From Nilaparvata lugens (taxonomy: Eukaryota > Arthropoda > Insecta > Hemiptera > Delphacidae), in NCBI RefSeq assembly GCF_014356525.2, contig NC_052518.1, positions 10,195,864 to 10,259,863 of the forward strand: 64,000 nucleotides of DNA. Direction: 5' to 3'. How positions within the stretch are numbered: position 1 is the first letter of the stretch; every line of letters begins with the position of its first letter. Below the pieces are notes generated by a model. It was not told where the DNA came from and searched no databases. It saw only the letters and a list, made by a program, of their open reading frames with translations. Positions 9,960 through 21,925 of the stretch are shown here, in pieces. The position numbers and the translations under genes were made by a program.

Positions 9960-11235
9960 GGCACTGTTTTTTTATAATGTGGATGTTTCTGAATGCATAC
10001 TTTACTTGTCGTTTGTGATATGGCTTTACAGGCACCACTTATCACTTCAAGTTAATGGTTTAATTCATTGAACATTCATCAAGAATTATTCTGATTTGAT
10101 ACTGAAACAAACATAATTATTACCAGATTCTACTTTACATTAAACTTAATCGTAGATTGTGATCTATTGAATTCATTGAAAATACTTCTGATTTAATACT
10201 GATACAGACAGAATTACAGTATCTTTAGATTTATTCCATCAAATTTTTTCATTCCCCATTGATAAATTGTAAGTGGTTTGAACATTTTACTTTGAATTCA
10301 GGTAACATTCTCAACTTTTGAAGATGGGTCACAACATCAATCATATTGTGTAATTATATTTCGATCATCACTCTTGAATCAATCTCAACTCCATATTCAT
10401 TTAAAGTGAATCATTGATTCCATTATATCGATCATAACTCACAATTCAATAAAGTGTGATGGAATGGATGAACAAAATCTCAAATACAATACATCGCGAA
10501 TCATGATTGATTAATCGATCCCATATAACAATCTGAAGATGCTGTAATAATTACAAAGTTTGATAATTATTCTGTTTGTATCTATATCAGTATAAATTAA
10601 GGTATTTTTGATCAATTTTCAATGGTTCAACAACACCTACATCCTTCAATACAATACACCACATTCTACGATTGATCAATTTCGATAAATAATAAAATCT
10701 GTAAATAATTCACTTTGATTCAGTAGTAGTTATTGTATGAAAGTGGCGGTCAACCGTTACCGAACCGACTACTTTCTAGCATGACCTATGACGGTCAAGA
10801 TTGGGAGGAAATTACAAGTGACAATATTATTTGGTAGTTTATCATTCTGGAGACCTTCGACGATAAATTGGGCCCCAAACCGTGTCAAGGACAGACAATG
10901 ATGAGCTAATGTGTGACAGTGAGGAAAACTAACTCCAAGTTTTGAAGATAACCGCATCTGAATATCCGGGATATGTCGCAAAAGTCAACTATCCAGTCAA
11001 CTCTCCAGTCTCTTATGCACTTCCTTCCGTCGGGAACTATTTCCAACAGGTTTATTAAAATAATGAATAGGATGGAGATGTCAATTCATATCAGCCTTAG
11101 TGGCCAATTAAGGATTCTCTCGTCTCATTTCTCAACATTCACTGAAGATGATGATGCTACAAAGATTATGTTTAACCTTCTACGATGATTGACAATGCAT
11201 TTACAGTGCAATGATTTTATAGCCTACTACCTATC
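9960..11235. other. No gene recognised
   Basis: AT-rich sequence with short frames only (10769-10981 minus, 10973-11188 plus). TCACTGAAGATGATGATGCT near 11140 resembles the outer part of the Penelope-like element that follows. Confidence 0.35.
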
Positions 11236-11275
11236 TATTCTTGTTAATGAAAACACTGAGATGTTGTCAAAAATA

Positions 11276-11362
11276 TTTATTTATTTATTTATTTATTTAA
11301 TTATTCAAGGTGATACACATACTATAATTAGGAAAGAAAAAACAGGCAATTGCCCAAAACTT
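11276..11362 (-). repeat. Retroelement 3' tail, (AAAT)n family, copy 2
   Basis: The run ATTTATTTATTTATTT on the plus strand is followed by AACAGGCAATTGCCCAAAAC. This is the minus-strand form of the tail seen at 26503 and 43267. Confidence 0.6.
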
Positions 11363-11597
11363 CTTCAGTTCCTGGATTTTCACATATTAAAAATAGTCCA
11401 AACAATTAGGTTAAGTTCAAATTTTGATTTCTGCCAAAGTTTCCGCACCATCCGAGGAAGATAACACAGATATAAAATTGATTTTGAATTTCACAATGTT
11501 GATATAAAGCCGAAAAAACAATAATCAATCCGAAATTCGATTAATTAATTGAATAAATTAAAAATTAGAAGACAAAAATTAGACACTCACTTTCATA

Positions 11598-11634
11598 TCA
11601 ACATGTTTCAACTTCAATGGTGCTATCTTCAGTG
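11598..11634 (-). ncRNA. Hammerhead-like motif (perfect CUGANGA, weak stem II)
   Basis: On the minus strand CTGAAGA matches the CUGANGA box exactly. After 16 bases comes GAAAC, then ATGT and T, giving the self-complementary ACATGT as in the copy at 12446. Stem II between them pairs poorly (TAGCACC against GAAGTT), so folding is doubtful. Confidence 0.35.
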
Positions 11635-12090
11635 AAGATGCGAATAGGCATCTTTGACATAGGCATCATTTTTGATATCTCAGTGTTTTCATTATGGATA
11701 GATATCACAACATCTCACCAGCAACAGTTTCATTCTTGTTAATTTGAACTCAGGTATCACGGAGAAAATATAATTTTCGAAGGTCCAAATTGAAGGGTAG
11801 AAAAGAATTTTAATCTCATTTGAACTGTTAAATTGTTTACTAACTATTCATTGATTGAACTTGGTTAATAATTTTTTAGTCAATATAATCTAATGTAGTA
11901 TAGAAGTTTCACATTCACAACAATACTCACATGTTTTGTTAATTCTGTTTCTTTTCAACTTTGTACAGTCATTACGTTGATTTTCGTGAGAGACATTGAA
12001 ACAGAATGCATGAGAGAATAGTGAACTGTTGGGAATGTGACACTTTCATACTATATCAGATTACTGTATGATAATTATTATTCCATCTAA

Positions 12091-12248
12091 AGGTGCGTAC
12101 AGATTTACGCGCCGCGAAATGGCAATCACTTTCAATCAGTGATGCCAACTTTTTATATCTGTACTTTACCGTTTCTTTAAAATACAGATATAATCAGCTG
12201 ATTAAAAGTGAATTGTTCATGTTCGCGCGCGTATATCTGTACGCACCT
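12091..12248. mobile_element. MITE, 'AGGTGCGTACAGAT' family
   Basis: The left end AGGTGCGTACAGATTTACGC is matched in reverse by GCGTATATCTGTACGCACCT at the right end. The arms are GC-rich (CGCGCCGCG, CGCGCGCG) against an AT-rich background. An inner pair of ATATCTGTA and TACAGATAT extends the fold. It is 158 bp and non-coding. Confidence 0.8.
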
Positions 12249-12387
12249 ATACATGTTTTACATCAATGTCTCGTACTTACACATCACAATAATTTTTGAC
12301 CATCTGAGCATGATTGCAACGTATTTGAACCACACACGATCACCTTTGTTTAATGTCAGGTATTTTACATTTCAAATTCATATCAAA

Positions 12388-12563
12388 TAATGTAAATACT
12401 GGGAGTTTGTCAAAAAATATCAGCACTTATTTATTATAAAATAGCAAACATGTTTCTACACCAATGGTGTCATCAGTTATTTATCAGTTATTTTTAAGAT
12501 ATTTTTTGACAAAATCCCAGTGCTTACATTATGGATAGATATCACAATATCTCACCAGCAACA
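12388..12563. mobile_element. Penelope-like foldback element
   Basis: Arms AATGTAAATACTGGGAGTTT and AAATCCCAGTGCTTACATT, both flanked inwards by TTGTCAAAAAATATC or its complement, enclose a minus-strand hammerhead-like motif. Outside the right arm lies ATGGATAGATATCACAATAT followed by CTCACCAGCAACA, as at 11691-11726. No protein is encoded. Confidence 0.6.
12446..12477 (-). ncRNA. Hammerhead-like motif (best core match)
   Basis: On the minus strand: CTGATGA, then stem CACC/GGTG with ATT loop, UA, GAAAC, then the palindrome ACATGT and T. The CUGANGA and GAAA boxes are both intact. The only oddity is the extra UA between stem II and GAAA. A possible stem I pairs ATAAAT upstream with TATTTT downstream. 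This is the copy most worth testing. Confidence 0.45.
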
Positions 12564-13296
12564 TTATCTGAAGTCAAATAATGTTTTGACTTCTCTCTTG
12601 ATTCATTTGCAGGAATTTGATAAGTATTGCATACTCTTATCCAATTTCAGACTCCACAAGGCATTATTAATACTTAATATAAAACTATTGTGGTACATAA
12701 TTTACATTGTTTAAAATATGAAGAGATCTCTTTGTCATATAATCTAACCTTCCTACTCACATTCCACTGTAGTGAATTCGAACTAAGCCAGTCAGATACA
12801 TACCTGTAACAGAAAAGAGCAGCTCAGTAAGTTTCAAAAAGTGAACAAGATCACTAAAAATATCACTATAACTTAGTATCATCAAAGTAGAGGCACTAAG
12901 TGAAGTTTCAGGTTATCAGTATCATATCAAATAAAATGTATGCTCAAGTTCAATTTTATTTGAGGATAGTAAAGTATATTTATTCCATCTTCCCAACCTC
13001 TTCGATGGTATACAATTATTATTCAAAATTATTTCACTAGATTCTTTCTATCCCGATACGTCAAGTTATAACTATGAAATTTCAAGCTACAATTCCCTCG
13101 ATCAAGTTCATCCTATAATGTTCAGAATTGCAGCTCCTGACAAGCAGACAATGTTTGATTGGATGATATTAGTTGTAGGCTATAGTCTCTGTAGAAATAT
13201 ATTTATACAGTATACGCCTCACGGACTGTCTATTAATGAAAACACAACTTGAAATTTTCAACCACTTTTTATTATAAAATATTACAATATACACAG

Positions 13297-13402
13297 AACC
13301 TAGTTTCGTGGCTTAACCAACCACATATTCAGCTGTTTGTTCCCAACTACGTCTACCCAAGAGGGTCATTATGGAAAAGTACCACAACATCACTCACAAC
13401 AC
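13297..13402 (-). mobile_element. Penelope-like fragment with hammerhead-like motif
   Basis: Minus strand 13297-13332 reads CTGAATA, then GTGG paired with CCAC across a 9-base loop, then GAAAC, TAGGT, T. Only one core base differs (CTGAATA for CUGANGA). Downstream come TTTTATAATAAAAAGTGG and related blocks, as in the 12388 element. The flanking CATTATGGAAAAGTACCACA and ACATC (13366-13395) match the outer end of the same family. Confidence 0.5.
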
Positions 13403-13419
13403 AACTGTAAGACTGTATA

Positions 13420-13505
13420 TTTATTTATTCGTGGACAGAATCACAAATCATATAAATATGATTAGGAAGGAACAACAGGCTTGGCCCAAATCTATTCCAT
13501 TCCAA
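13420..13505 (-). repeat. Retroelement 3' tail, (AAAT)n family, copy 3
   Basis: TATTTATTTATTCGTGG followed by AGGAACAACAGGCTTGGCCC is the minus-strand form of the family tail. It directly follows the Penelope-like fragment. Confidence 0.6.
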
Positions 13506-14420
13506 AATTTTATGTAGTAAAATTTGTAATTTTTTGTATATTATGTAGTTTGTAGTCGGAGCCATATTAATAACATACTCTATTCTATTCAATTTTCTTA
13601 TTCTGTTCTCCATTCTGTTATCTGTTCTATCATCTACACTATTATCTCTATTCTCTATACTATTATCTTTATATATTGAGTCCTCTCATCTCAGCGTAGA
13701 ACCTTCCAACGCTACTGTTGTGTTCTGGAACCAAAATCCCCGTTTAACCGGAACTTCTTGAAACGATAACCAGTTTTACATCATCCTGTGAAGGTTTCAG
13801 TGCTATTACATAAATCGCTGGTAAACCCCGTCTAGGCCTACTCGCTGCTGATATGTATGAGTCAGCCTTAGCCATACCGTCACAGAGCTTTCACTTTCCT
13901 GCTTGTAACTCACGCTTCTTCAGACGAGAAAATTGACCAATTGCGAAGTTGATACGTTAAACTAATATCAGCACATATACGAAATAAATCACCCGAAACG
14001 CTGTATCAAGTTTATTCCTGCTTTCTATCCATATTTTGATGTGGATCCACATATGCTATGCATTTTATAATGATGAGCATCAGTAATGGGAGATTTCACT
14101 CTCTGAAATTAGATTCATTTCCTTGAAGTGTTTGTTCAGTTTGAAATTATCATTCATAGTGTATACATTCCCTAAGAAATTTCTACTAGATTGCAGAAGA
14201 TGAATGAGGGCATCATTCTCCTTATAACGCATTTACCTCCTAAAATGATCCAATATGACACACCCAAACAGTGAATATGTCGGTTGCACGTAGATGTACT
14301 GTATAAGTAGAGTATAACTAATATAATTTGTATTCTTATTCTATTATTTTATTAATTTCAAAGGGTACTTTGATTCTATTTCATGAGTACAATAAAGTAG
14401 CCCTGAATTCATTCATTTTA
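13506..14420. other. No gene recognised
   Basis: Contains a CTATT/CATCT-rich low-complexity stretch near 13610-13670. A short block, AGTAGCCCTGAATTCAT at 14396-14412, recurs at 20975-20991 and marks another dispersed repeat edge. Confidence 0.35.
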
Positions 14421-14570
14421 AGGCCCAAATTCACCAAAAACGAAAACTGGGTTTGAGCGGCAGTTGATTCTAAGTCAGATGATTTTGAATTGGCTTTGTA
14501 ATATGATTATTTGTTCATTTAGAATCAACTGACGCTCAAACCCAGTTTTCGTTTTGGTGATTTTGGTCCT
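14421..14570. mobile_element. MITE with 50-bp inverted arms
   Basis: The left arm AGGCCCAAATTCACC, AAAACGAAAACTGGGTTTGA, GCG and TTGATTCTAA is repeated in reverse at the right end with few changes. The total is 150 bp with a loop of about 40 bp. It is non-coding; no clear target duplication was found. Confidence 0.8.
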
Positions 14571-17500
14571 AAGAAGATATGGTACTGAATAAGATTTAAC
14601 CGCGGTTAAATAATCTCATATAAATGAAATAACAGTACGACCCGCGAATCAAGAAACGAATCAGATGACAATGTTATGACTTTATATGTCAACATCGGTT
14701 TATCAGACGTAGGATTTACTAAATTTACACAAGACATTTATACAACATTCATGATAAATAATTCGGTATTTTGAACTGAGTATAAGGATAAATTTTATTG
14801 GAATTTTTGTGATTTCAAGCAGAATTTTGAAAGATTTTCAAAACCCTCTTGTCTCTATCGATGGAAAGTATTGCTTGTTTACGAAAACTTCAGAATTGTT
14901 GATGGATAAATCATTAGAGAATTACCTTCAATTCAACTAATTGAATTTGTCTGATCAAAGACACACTGCTAAGGGACATATTCAAAAACCTCTCTCCAGT
15001 AGTTTGGAACCCACCTGAAACTGTAGGTTCATTAAACTCTCATCATTATAATACCTCCTTCTCCACAAAAGTTTCTCATGTGACCATTTCTGACGGGACA
15101 GAAGACATGCACTTAAAAATCACTATACTGAATCTCATTATTTTGTGATTGTAGATTTATGTCTGTAAAATTATTTGGCAAATGAATTAAAATTCAATTT
15201 CAATTTCATGTTAACTCATATAATTATCCAATAGGTTTTAACAAATTACTAGTTCAGACTCGGAAGTCCTGCTAGAAAGTTCCGAGAGATCTAGCTAGAA
15301 CGTTTCAACTATAGATTTTCATAATTATTTGATTGCATAGTCAAAATATTCTTGTACATGCTAGTAAGGTACAATTATTTTTCTGTTGTTAGTAATAGAG
15401 TATAATCGTTTTTTGTTTTTGTTACTTGGTACCAGCACTTAAACTTAAGGCTTTGCTGGTGTCGCCAAATAAGTATAAGAGATAAAAACATTTTTTTTTT
15501 AGTTATAAGTATATTACATTTTGTAACTTCTATTTCAACTTCCAATTTTTTGTGAGCTAATAATATTGATTCGATTTGACATCCAGAGAAAATGTTGGAA
15601 TCATTAAATTTTATGATGTATGATTACTAAGCGGAGAAGCATTCATTATTTTATCTGCAATATAGAAGTGAAATGTTAAATTTCGAGAATAGAAAACGTT
15701 GATAGCAGTTCTTATTCAAAAAATATCTCTGAAGTACAACGGAGGAAACTCATTGAGTAGTTGTTTCCGATAATAAAACTTGCGTTATACGTAGAATGAG
15801 TTAGACTTCTGAAGATAAATGAACAGTTTAGAATACGATATTTCAGTTTCAAAATTATGGTCGACGAGTTCAAGTGTTTAAGTCTCCAGTTTTATTGCTA
15901 TGAGATTATTTCTAGCTGACTAGGAAGTAGATAATTCTGCCGCAGAATAAAATAACTAGTATTATTCTCTTCTCAAGCTTTATTATTTTATAGAATACAA
16001 GTAAAAATCTGAAAAGCTCATAATGTAGTACTTGAAGATTGTCAACTACAAAATTAATTTATTGAAGAAAGTATAACAAAACTGAAACATGAATGTTTTT
16101 TTTTTGAGTGGAACATGTAATATACAGGGTCGGATTCAGAAATTTGGAACCCTATGCTCAATATTGTTTCAACCTCGACTCTAGTTGGTCTAGAAGTTAC
16201 TAAAACTCAAGTTGCTCAATATTGTTTCAAAAGTAACTTCAAGTTGGTCTAGAATTTACTGCTCTAAAACATATTTTAAAAATCTGTAGCAGCCCAATTA
16301 TGCATTGATTGCTTTAACACCCTAATACGTCACGCTATCACGATATAAAATCAAATTCATTACAATCTTTTCAAAGAATATAGTAGTTGTTAATATATCT
16401 GTAACGGAGAAAGGCAGAACTTACTCACTAAAAAAATATTGGAGTTGAAAAAATGTAAGTCTTGCCAAAAATTCTACGAGCAGTGTCGTTGGACAATGAC
16501 GTGACATTATCAAGCTGCTTGTTTCCTATTGGTAATGAGCTGTAAGGTAAAATGGCGACTCATCAACTCACTGACCAATCAGAGAAGTCCCTCATAATCA
16601 ATAGAACTCCCTCATTAATAAAACTAATAACAGTCACTGAAAAACTCATGGCTCAGGAAGGTTAAACTCTGTGTGCGAAGTTCCTTTTGTATTTTAAAAT
16701 AAAATCATGTAATTGTGTAGAGAATATGAAATTCGTAAAAATTAATGTTCGTGCAGAGCTCAAATATTACTGTTTGAACCTGATTGCTGGATTCCCCTTT
16801 CAAGCAATGCTGACAATCGTTTTTGAATCTCACCGTGGTAGTACTTTAGAATTGAAAAAGTGTAATTCAAAAAGTGTTATGAAAAAATTGAAAGTGAATT
16901 TGATACCGAAAGTTGAATGGAAAATAGAAGAACTTGGGGAATGAAGGTAGTCGACTGAAAGCCTAGAAAATCTGAGAAATATCCACGAAAATAGGACGAA
17001 ATTAACAAAAAAAATCTAGCAACAAAAATGTAAGTTGGCTCATGACTTTTATTGGCAGAGAGATCCCAACGGATTTCTTGCCTCGCCCTAATATCAAATA
17101 TCACTTCCTTTGTACACCGATATATAATAGCATTGTGGAAAATATAGATTGGCTATTCCCCATCTATGATAAAAGTGAGTGATAATTAAAGAATGATAAA
17201 TCTGTTGGATAAGTTAGGATAAAGCCCCACTAATATGTTAAACAAGTTTTTGAAAATTAATTTCGAACCTTGATAAATCAACAAATAGTATCTTAGACGA
17301 TATCCATAGATATTTTGATAGATTTACTGAATTTGCATCTATATTATTTCTCAATGTTGGTGTTTTCAACTTGAAATCATCAAAGAAGCATAAAATCTTG
17401 AGCATTCCGTATCGGATATAGCGGTAAGATACAATTACTCAGGTCAATGAATTTATGTACAGACAGCAAGCAGTCCAGGTGATCGTGATGTTTGGTCACG

Positions 17501-17984
17501 CCCGCTTGGTTTTGCTCATGGATGGATGACCATGACAACTCATGCTATCTTAGTGCATCTGATTTTCCACCTTTCCAGTACTGTAATATAATAAGACTTT
17601 TCCTTTCAGTAAGTGAAACAACGTACACAGTGAAGATGGTCGTTTATGCAACAGTTAAGTCTATAAAGCAAGAATTGGTGTAAGTTGGGACACGGTCGAT
17701 GTGTCATCAATATTATTGGTTGTGAATAAACCAAATGCCATGATTATGGATTTTGTTCTACTGATTGAGTCATTAGATTTGGTGCATTAATGTAAACCTT
17801 TTCATTTGTGAGTTCCAGAATTTCAGATATACAATATCCACAAAACATAATTATAACACAGGGGCCTGATGCGGTAAAATATCAATAAATAGCATAACAA
17901 TGTCAAAGAATTTGACAAGATATTTGAGGAGATATGTGATCTCTCCTTCATAGTTGTTATATTGCAATTAATGTTTTGGTATTT
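14571..17984. other. No gene recognised; one small tandem duplication
   Basis: A 58-bp-period duplication lies at 16154-16260 (shared GCTCAATATTGTTTCAA and TTGGTCTAGAA). Short frames at 16687-16944 and 17492-17683 (plus) have no recognised domains. I cannot support an exon here. Confidence 0.4.
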
Positions 17985-18617
17985 TGCCATGAATGAAGAT
18001 GAGAGAAGAGAGGTAATGATGAGATGATGATGGAAATTCAATATATTATTATCCAGTGAAGTATAAAAACATATGATTTAAAGAACCTGTAATGACACAA
18101 AAACATAATAACGCACGAAGACATGTTGTCAATCACTTTCAAACAAAAGGAAATGTTGATCAAATAGATGTTGACAACATTTTTCTTTGTGGTAATTCAT
18201 AAAATTAAAGCTATCTATTCTTGAGTACAAGCGGTTACTGTTTACAGAGTAGTTTAAACTTCCAATCTTAGATATTTAGACGTCAGAGAACGGTGGGCTA
18301 GTTATCTATTCCACGTTCAAGTACTGAAAGGTTTTTCAATCTAAACAATAGCCAATTGGAAGAATTCTGATACAACTCTACCGCCGTAGATGTGTTGGAC
18401 TACTGTGAGTATTCAGTAGTTGGAATTGATAATATATTCACATAAACATTTTATATACAAGTTCGAATTATTTTCAAGTGTTTAGTAACTTATTCTAGAC
18501 TCACTAGCGTGCACCTCATATATCCATGAATGGTACAGGCTCTTTAAATAGTATGTTTTTATACTTCACTGAATATATTGAATTTCCATCATCTCATCAT
18601 AGCTCTCTTCTCTCATC

Positions 18618-18618
<1 letters not shown>
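17985..18618. mobile_element. Foldback element; right arm cut by a Helitron-like insertion
   Basis: The left arm (17985-18090) and right arm (18535-18618) are inverted. Shared blocks include GTTTTTATACTTCACT, TTGAATTTCCATCATC, CTCTCTTCTCTCATCTTC and the ends CAGG(T/C)TCTTTAAAT. The left arm continues outward as ATTCAT in reverse complement. The right arm stops at CTCATCTTC, where the Helitron-like element starts, and resumes with ATTCAT after it. Confidence 0.7.
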
Positions 18619-18678
<60 letters not shown>

Positions 18679-19541
18679 CGAAATAACACTCACTCACTCA
18701 CTCGCAGAACTAAAAATCTACCGGATCAAAAACGTTCAAATTTGGTAGGTATGTTCAGTTGGCCCTTTAGAGGCCCACTAAGAACGGATTTGAAAAAATT
18801 TCCAAAGATACGCCCAAAATCTGTGTTTTTAGCGTTTTCTCAGCTTTATCGAGAACAAATGAACAGAAAATGTTCAAATTTAGTACAGAAGCTCAGCTAG
18901 GGTGTAATAATGTTGTATTAGAAGGAATTCGCAATAACGTCAAAGATACGCCCAAAATTAGCGTATTTCCAGCGGTTTTTTCTTTTTCTCAGATTAATCG
19001 AGATAAATGAACAGAAATTGTTCAAATTTAGTACAGAAGCTCAGCTAGGGTGTAATAATGTTGTGTTAGAAGGAATTTGAAGTAACGCCAAAGATACGCC
19101 CAAAATCAGCGTTTTTTCAGTTCTTTCATCAAGTAATAGACAGAAAATGTTGAAATTTGGTACAGAGGTTTATTAGCTAGGGTCTAAAAATTTTGTGATG
19201 AGGTGACTTTAATATTTCCTCAAAGATACGCCCAAAATCAGCGTTTTTCTCAGCTTTTCTGCGTTTTCTCACCTTTTCAATAATTGATGGAAATATATTT
19301 AAAAAAATTCAGTACACAGGTTTAGCTGAGGTGGAAGAATTTTGTTCGCCAAAGATACGCCGATGAATAACAGGTATAGTAACAGGTGTTTTTACCAGCG
19401 TTTTTCTACGTTCTCTCAAAAAAAATACAGGCGAGCGAAGCGAGCCCGCTGATCTCACTTCAGGACGATCCAGTCGGGGGTTCAGGGGGCGGAGCCCCCT
19501 AGCTAGACGGATATGGCGAGCGAAGCGAGCCTTACGGCTAG
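18619..19541 (+). mobile_element. Non-autonomous Helitron-like element
   Basis: It begins TC followed by (TA)27 and AAAGCGAAATAACACTCACT, and ends with a GC-rich palindrome GGCGAGCGAAGCGAGCC, six bases, then CTAG followed by T. A 5' TC, a 3' hairpin and CTRR fit the Helitron group. The interior holds at least five copies of a 127-148-bp unit marked by CAAAGATACGCCCAAAAT (near 18802, 18941, 19088, 19221, 19348). No Rep/helicase is encoded. The 78-residue minus frame at 19309-19545 is a by-product of the GC-rich tail. Confidence 0.65.
18621..18674. repeat. TA microsatellite, (TA)27
   Basis: Uninterrupted TA dinucleotides immediately after the 5' TC of the Helitron-like element. Confidence 0.98.
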
Positions 19542-19846
19542 TCATTCATAAACTCTTGAATTACCATCATTCAATGTTGGAGTGCTTTTCCATACCTTAG
19601 GCACAGAATGCATTATCATACATTACCATGGAATACTTTACTATTCTAATGCTCTTTCAATTGAGTTATTGTATCTACGTACTGCTGGGAGGTACGTATG
19701 AGTTTGTTCACCAGGGATAACTGTAGAAGAATCGAAATAAATCAATATGGAGAGGCACATGCATTATCGAGATAGGAATTGAAGATTTATCATGAAGTGA
19801 TTTGTCATTCTTATGAAAAACTCATATGCCTCATTATACGTTTTAC

Positions 19847-20123
19847 CATAGAGAAACAATAGCGGAAGTAGATATCCCATGGTATAGGGTGAATATGTCG
19901 CAACTTTTACTGTTATCTCAAGCCGATTATTGTTGATTATTTTCGAATTTTACTGTTTTGTTGGGGAGAGAGTGTATGAACGACACAATATGAGAGACTA
20001 CCAGTGTCACACAGCTTCACGGGAAAGAATTACATGATCTATCGGCTTTAGATAACAGTAAAAGTTGCGACATAAACGCCCTATACCATGGGATATCTAA
20101 ACTTATGCTATTGTTTATCTATG
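19847..20123. mobile_element. MITE family M7, copy 1 (7-bp target duplication)
   Basis: The ends are CATAGAGAAACAATAGCG and its partner ending in ATCTATG. Inverted inner blocks GATATCCCATGGTATAGGG and AACTTTTACTGTTATCTCA, and internal GAGACTACCAGTGTCACAC, are shared with three other copies. The element is flanked by GTTTTAC on both sides (19840-19846 and 20124-20130), a perfect 7-bp target duplication. It has no coding capacity. Confidence 0.9.
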
Positions 20124-20130
20124 GTTTTAC

Positions 20131-21925
20131 CAAGCTCGGTCAATATATTTTTGACCATGTTCAAGTGAAACTGGGCATCAACGTTGCATCTCTACAAATG
20201 AAGCAATATGCCACTGCAATAAGTCACTTCATAGATTGAATCTCATATGGGATGAATCTCATGTAGGCTACTTAAGAATTTCGAAAACAGTTCATCAAGG
20301 AATTGCTACATTTCAACATCAACTGGTTCGTATTGACATTTTGCGAAAATGGATCATTCTAGATAATTATGAAGAGAATATCTTAGTGATTTTGTTTTTA
20401 GAGTTGTTCGAAACACCATAGTTAATATTATTCATTCATTCATAGACAATAGATACAATGCAGATAAAAACAACAGGCATTCGCCCAAAACTGCATTAAA
20501 CCTTAATTTGGAATACACAGTCTAGAGTCTAGAGGTTATGTAAATGATAACTTAATTCACACACTATTTTGAGTCCAAAAAATGTATGTACTACAATAAT
20601 TTTGAATTTATCAGATTAATTTATTTCAAAATACAAATCCAAACAAAAATCTCCCTTCACAATCACCAAAAATATTAAAAATTTCACTCAAATCCACAAA
20701 TTATAAGTTACTTTTGTTATTATTGTCATTGCTATCCTTCAAATCATGTACTTCTTGAACAAGTCATCAATGAATCATGCATGATCAATCAAGAGTCGAG
20801 CATTATTTCTTCAGTGATTTGACTCATACCCATTGCAAAGTATATAAATAAGTATACTTTCAAAATTAATAAAATATAAAAAATACAAGAATACAAATTG
20901 TAACTCAATTACTAGTTCCAGTGATCACACCATCGTCATGTTATAAAAATAATTCTATTTTATAAATACAAGAAAGTAGCCCTGAATTCATACATTTTAA
21001 ATAAGTATACGATTATGCATTCAAATATACCAATGAATATATTTAAGCCTAGACCATCAAATACCCAAGATATATCCTCATTTTTGTAAAGAGAAGATGG
21101 AGAAGCTTCCTTGAATAGTTTACGTGTTTACAATATTTGGCAAGGTAAGTAGAGAGAAGGTTTAGTACCAATCCTTAGACTCTGTTGAAAGCTATGAAAT
21201 GAAACAGTTAACCACTTAGAGAAGAAATCAATGTTCGAGATGACTAAACACTTTTTCAAAGATGTATATTACTTTATTTTACTATAGTATTGAAGAAGCA
21301 GGAAATCCAATTCCTTCAAATGAGCCAATAACTTGATATACCGTATTTAAAACCGGTGACAAGACAACTACTGTAACATTAAACGTTTCATATCGTCTTC
21401 AAATTCTTCACAAGATGAAGAATGTAAATACTGAGCCACATATTCCTGTAGAGGAAGGCTTGGAACGTCTCCATTCTTTTATAGCTATGAAATAAGATTC
21501 GAAAAGTCACTTTCTCAAAACTCATCATGAGATCATCTCACTGTTTATCACCATCTGAGTCTTCCATCACAGATCAGGCTTGGCTTTCACGGTAGGCAAT
21601 AAAAGTTGAGTAATCAAGTCCCACTTCCTATACTCAACTCTCAGTCAGGTCGTTCTGACTAAATTTTTGACTGGAGAAGAAAGAAGTTTGTATAAGTGTT
21701 CCTTTTTCTGTCGGGTTGTCCTGACTTTCTCACGGAGAACAAAGACTGTTTTTCATCTGTTGTTGTAGGCTATTTCCTTTCCGGATATCTGAGTGGTACG
21801 CTACACGAACTCGGAAGAGTGCCAACAATGGTCTAGTCAAATTGATTGAGATCTGTAGCAACTCTGAAACTCACATCTACAGAAAAACTACCTGAACCTC
21901 CAGTAAAATAAAATTTATGCGCCTA
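20131..21925. other. No gene; retroelement tail at 20427-20497 and hammerhead-like motif at 20911-20940
   Basis: 20427-20497 (minus) is another (AAAT)n-type retroelement tail (ATTCATTCATTC followed by AACAACAGGCATTCGCCC). Minus strand 20911-20940 reads ATGACGA, GGTG/CACT stem, GGA, ACTAGT, close to the motif at 45785. An open frame at 20236-20421 has no recognised domain. The rest shows nothing. Confidence 0.4.

Larger units (their letters stand above)
11246..11726. mobile_element. Penelope-like foldback element with nested retroelement tail
   Basis: AATGAAAACACTGAGATGTT at 11246 pairs with ATATCTCAGTGTTTTCATT at about 11675-11693. The minus-strand hammerhead-like motif is at 11598-11634. 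The outer end ATTATGGATAGATATCACAA continues to 11726 and recurs at 12528-12563, 13368-13402 and, diverged, at 54127-54155. A retroelement tail (11276-11362) lies between the arms. Confidence 0.5.

Noticed and set aside
19309..19545. 78-codon minus frame rich in Arg
   Set aside because: It lies over the GC-rich palindromic tail of the Helitron-like element and has no domain.
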